Positions 61,296 to 64,000 of a stretch of DNA of 64,000 nt are shown one piece after another (the first letter of the stretch is position 1; the number at the start of each line of letters is the position of its first letter). The position numbers and the translations under genes were made by a program. The stretch is from contig NC_019689.1 in assembly GCF_000317025.1 (NCBI RefSeq), positions 695,501 through 759,500 on the forward strand. Reading direction: 5' to 3'. The notes under the pieces were generated by a model that saw nothing but the letters and a program-made list of their open reading frames with translations, searched no databases and was not told the origin of the DNA. This DNA is from Pleurocapsa sp. PCC 7327. Lineage in GTDB: Bacteria; Cyanobacteriota; Cyanobacteriia; Cyanobacteriales; Microcystaceae.

Positions 61296-63398
61296 ATGAC
61301 TGGCTATGTCTTGCCCGGCAAAAGTTTTCCCATAGGCGCTACCGTGTATGCCGATGGGGTGAACTTTTGCATTTTTTCCAAACATGCTACGAGGATCGAG
61401 TTATTGCTATTTGACGAACCCAACGACCCAAAACCCGCCCGCGTTATCGCACTCGACTCCAAACGCAATAGAACCTTTCACTACTGGCACGTTTTTGTTC
61501 GAGGCATTGGCGCGGGACAGATTTATGCCTATCGAGCTTACGGTCCTTTTGAACCAGAAAACGGACATCGATTTGATGGCAACAAAGTCCTGCTCGATCC
61601 CTACGCGCGGGCGATCGCGGGAGAGGAAATTTACGATCGCCAAGCGGCGATTAACAAGGGCGATAATTGCGATCGCGCCTTGCGAGGCGTGGTCTTCGAT
61701 CCGAGTACCTACGATTGGGAAGGCGATCGTCCCCTGCGCCATCCCTATGCCAACACCGTTATCTACGAAATGCACGTGGGCGGTTTTACCCGCCATCCCA
61801 ATTCGAGTGTCGCACCAGAAAAACGCGGGACATTTGCGGGATTAATCGAGAAAATTCCCTATCTCAAAGACTTGGGGATTACGGCAGTAGAGCTATTGCC
61901 CATCCATTATTTCGACGTTGAAGATGCGCCACCGGGACATGACAACTATTGGGGTTACAGTACCATTGCCTTTTTTGCGCCCCATCGGGGTTACAGTTCT
62001 CGTCGCGATCCCCTCGGATCCATCGATGAATTTCGGGATATGGTCAAGGCGCTGCATCGCGCCGGGATCGAAGTTATCCTCGATGTCGTCTTCAACCATA
62101 CGGCAGAGGGCAATCAAGAGGGACCGACCCTCTCGTTTCGCGGCTTGGACAACTCAATTTACTACATTCTAGAAGAGGACAATCTTGCCGAATATAGCAA
62201 CTATAGCGGCTGCGGCAATACCTTTAAAGCCAATCACCCCATCGCTGGCGAATTAATCTTAGACTGCTTGCGCTATTGGGTTGCCGAAATGCACGTCGAT
62301 GGGTTTCGCTTTGACTTGGCATCGGTATTATCGAGAGACACCTCTGGTTCTGCCCCGCGCGATTATCCGAAAACGCGAGAAATTCTCTGGGCGATCGAAT
62401 CCGATCCGGTTTTAGCAGGCACGAAACTGATCGCGGAAGCTTGGGATGCTGCGGGATTGTATCAAGTCGGGACGTTTATTGGCTTTGCCGATTGGTTCTC
62501 CGAGTGGAACGGACCTTTTCGAGACGACGTGCGTCGCTTTGTTAGGAGCGATTCGGGAACGGTTGACAAGTTAGCCCAAAGAATTCTCGCCAGTCCCGAT
62601 ATCTACCCGCGACGGGATATCGATGTCAACCGCAGCATTAACTTTGTCACCTGTCACGATGGCTTTACTCTCAACGATCTCGTTTCTTATAACGAAAAAC
62701 ACAACGAAGCCAATGGGGAAAACAATCGAGATGGTTCTGATTACAACTTTAGTTGGAATTGTGGGCAGGAAGGAGAAACAGACGATCCCCAAATCCAAGC
62801 GCTGCGTTTGCGTCAGATAAAAAATCTGCTGACGATCCTATTTATTTCTCAAGGTACGCCCATGTTATTGATGGGAGACGAAGTGCGGCGATCGCAAAAA
62901 GGTAACAATAACGCCTACTGCCAAGATAACGAATTGAGTTGGTTTGACTGGAGTGCCGTCGCAAAAGAAACCGATCTATTGCGCTACGTCAAGGGACTCA
63001 TCAAGTTAGTTCAGTCTTTCAAAATCTTTCAAGAGGAACGCCTTCTAGAAGTGGCGAGCGAAACTCATAAACCCCATCTGGTTTGGCATGGAGTCAAATT
63101 GGAACAGCCAGATTGGGGATATGATTCCCATAGCTTGGCGTTTACGCTACGCCACCCAGCAGCAGACGAACGCTTGCACGTAATGCTTAACGCCTATTGG
63201 GAACCCTTGACCTTTGAATTGCCCTTGCTGGGATACTGCGATGGCTGGCATCGAATTATCGATACATCTTTAGCTTCACCCGACGATTTTTGCGATCCCA
63301 AAACCGCGCCGCCTGTTAGAGGAGAACAATATCAAGTTATGGCGCGATCGACGGTGATTCTTACGGTCAAGCCAATCGATAGTTGCGATCTTGTCTAG
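61296..63398 (+). CDS. glgX: glycogen debranching enzyme (isoamylase type) GlgX
   Basis: 700 residues, GH13 with an N-terminal CBM48 (about 1-100; FPIGATVYADGVNFCIFSKHATR) and catalytic (beta/alpha)8 barrel. Catalytic motifs: VILDVVFNHTAEG, VDGFRFDLASVL (nucleophile Asp), LIAEAWDAAGLYQ (Glu acid/base) and VTCHDGFTLNDLVSY. It cuts alpha-1,6 branches in glycogen. ATG 61296 has GAGAGG two bases upstream of the usual spacing; acceptable. Upstream is a small shadow frame. It is followed by eno after 80 bases; both are on the plus strand but probably separately expressed. Confidence 0.94.
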   Translation: MTGYVLPGKSFPIGATVYADGVNFCIFSKHATRIELLLFDEPNDPKPARVIALDSKRNRTFHYWHVFVRGIGAGQIYAYRAYGPFEPENGHRFDGNKVLLDPYARAIAGEEIYDRQAAINKGDNCDRALRGVVFDPSTYDWEGDRPLRHPYANTVIYEMHVGGFTRHPNSSVAPEKRGTFAGLIEKIPYLKDLGITAVELLPIHYFDVEDAPPGHDNYWGYSTIAFFAPHRGYSSRRDPLGSIDEFRDMVKALHRAGIEVILDVVFNHTAEGNQEGPTLSFRGLDNSIYYILEEDNLAEYSNYSGCGNTFKANHPIAGELILDCLRYWVAEMHVDGFRFDLASVLSRDTSGSAPRDYPKTREILWAIESDPVLAGTKLIAEAWDAAGLYQVGTFIGFADWFSEWNGPFRDDVRRFVRSDSGTVDKLAQRILASPDIYPRRDIDVNRSINFVTCHDGFTLNDLVSYNEKHNEANGENNRDGSDYNFSWNCGQEGETDDPQIQALRLRQIKNLLTILFISQGTPMLLMGDEVRRSQKGNNNAYCQDNELSWFDWSAVAKETDLLRYVKGLIKLVQSFKIFQEERLLEVASETHKPHLVWHGVKLEQPDWGYDSHSLAFTLRHPAADERLHVMLNAYWEPLTFELPLLGYCDGWHRIIDTSLASPDDFCDPKTAPPVRGEQYQVMARSTVILTVKPIDSCDLV

Positions 63399-63448
63399 AT
63401 TCAGAGAAACAATAATCAATTAGACTAGACTTTCCGGAGATGAATTAA

Positions 63449-64000
<552 letters not shown>

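Overview
The window is chromosomal DNA of a cyanobacterium. The octamer GCGATCGC (HIP1) recurs throughout, and the genes include psbO (oxygen-evolving complex), ccsA/ycf5, a P-II protein with the cyanobacterial serine T-loop, a hotdog thioesterase of the phylloquinone pathway, sucrose synthase, a group 3 sigma factor of the SigF type and several families known mainly from cyanobacteria (HmpF-like, TIGR03792, DUF2288). Gene content and moderate GC suggest a unicellular or baeocystous lineage (Pleurocapsales/Chroococcales-like). That placement is an inference; no rRNA or other decisive marker lies here, and I found no tRNA, rRNA, CRISPR array or prophage.

1-12.5 kb is rich in motility and photosynthesis functions. 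A PatA/CheY/CheW chemotaxis-type operon (minus strand, running out of the left edge) is divergent from a coiled-coil HmpF-like pilus-taxis protein. After tilS, ccsA, a double-domain SagB-type oxidoreductase and a pentapeptide protein come a PilP-like lipoprotein, sigF and psbO. 12.6-25.8 kb carries sugar and nucleotide metabolism (phosphoglucomutase, rdgB, sucrose synthase), glnB, a DHNA-CoA thioesterase, an orphan DevA-type ATPase, an aldo/keto reductase, an SLC13-type transporter broken by one in-frame stop, an RluD-family enzyme and a class A beta-lactamase-like hydrolase. 25.8-39.5 kb holds two small unknown genes, uvrC, an O-antigen-ligase-like polymerase, rqcH divergent from an AI-2E-type permease, a tandem CAP-domain lipoprotein, an RNase D-like exonuclease, a Ser/Thr kinase with a 48-bp minisatellite linker, gcvT and an M20 amidohydrolase.

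39.5-45 kb is the most disturbed part. A cluster of five perfect palindromes precedes an NCS2 purine permease gene that is split by a 921-bp IS. The IS ends, the 3-bp target duplication and the exact in-frame repair after virtual excision can all be read directly; the transposase is itself frameshifted twice at A-tracts. Next come glcD, a Crp-family regulator and a protein that looks like arginyl-tRNA synthetase with its catalytic core removed (terminal domains only), the most unusual gene of the window.

46-64 kb: DUF2288, a TPR protein with a secreted partner, purE, a truncated GNAT, nagA, a PHP phosphoesterase and a HAD hydrolase. A decayed, repeat-filled patch (52.0-53.4 kb) with a MITE-like element follows. 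Then come der, a 37-residue membrane peptide gene with a strong ribosome binding site, TIGR03792, a zinc-ribbon protein, a three-gene NfeD plus two-flotillin cluster, a GT39-type glycosyltransferase, glgX and the 5' part of eno. Sucrose synthase, phosphoglucomutase, the debranching enzyme and enolase together give a sizeable share of the window to sucrose/glycogen carbon flow.
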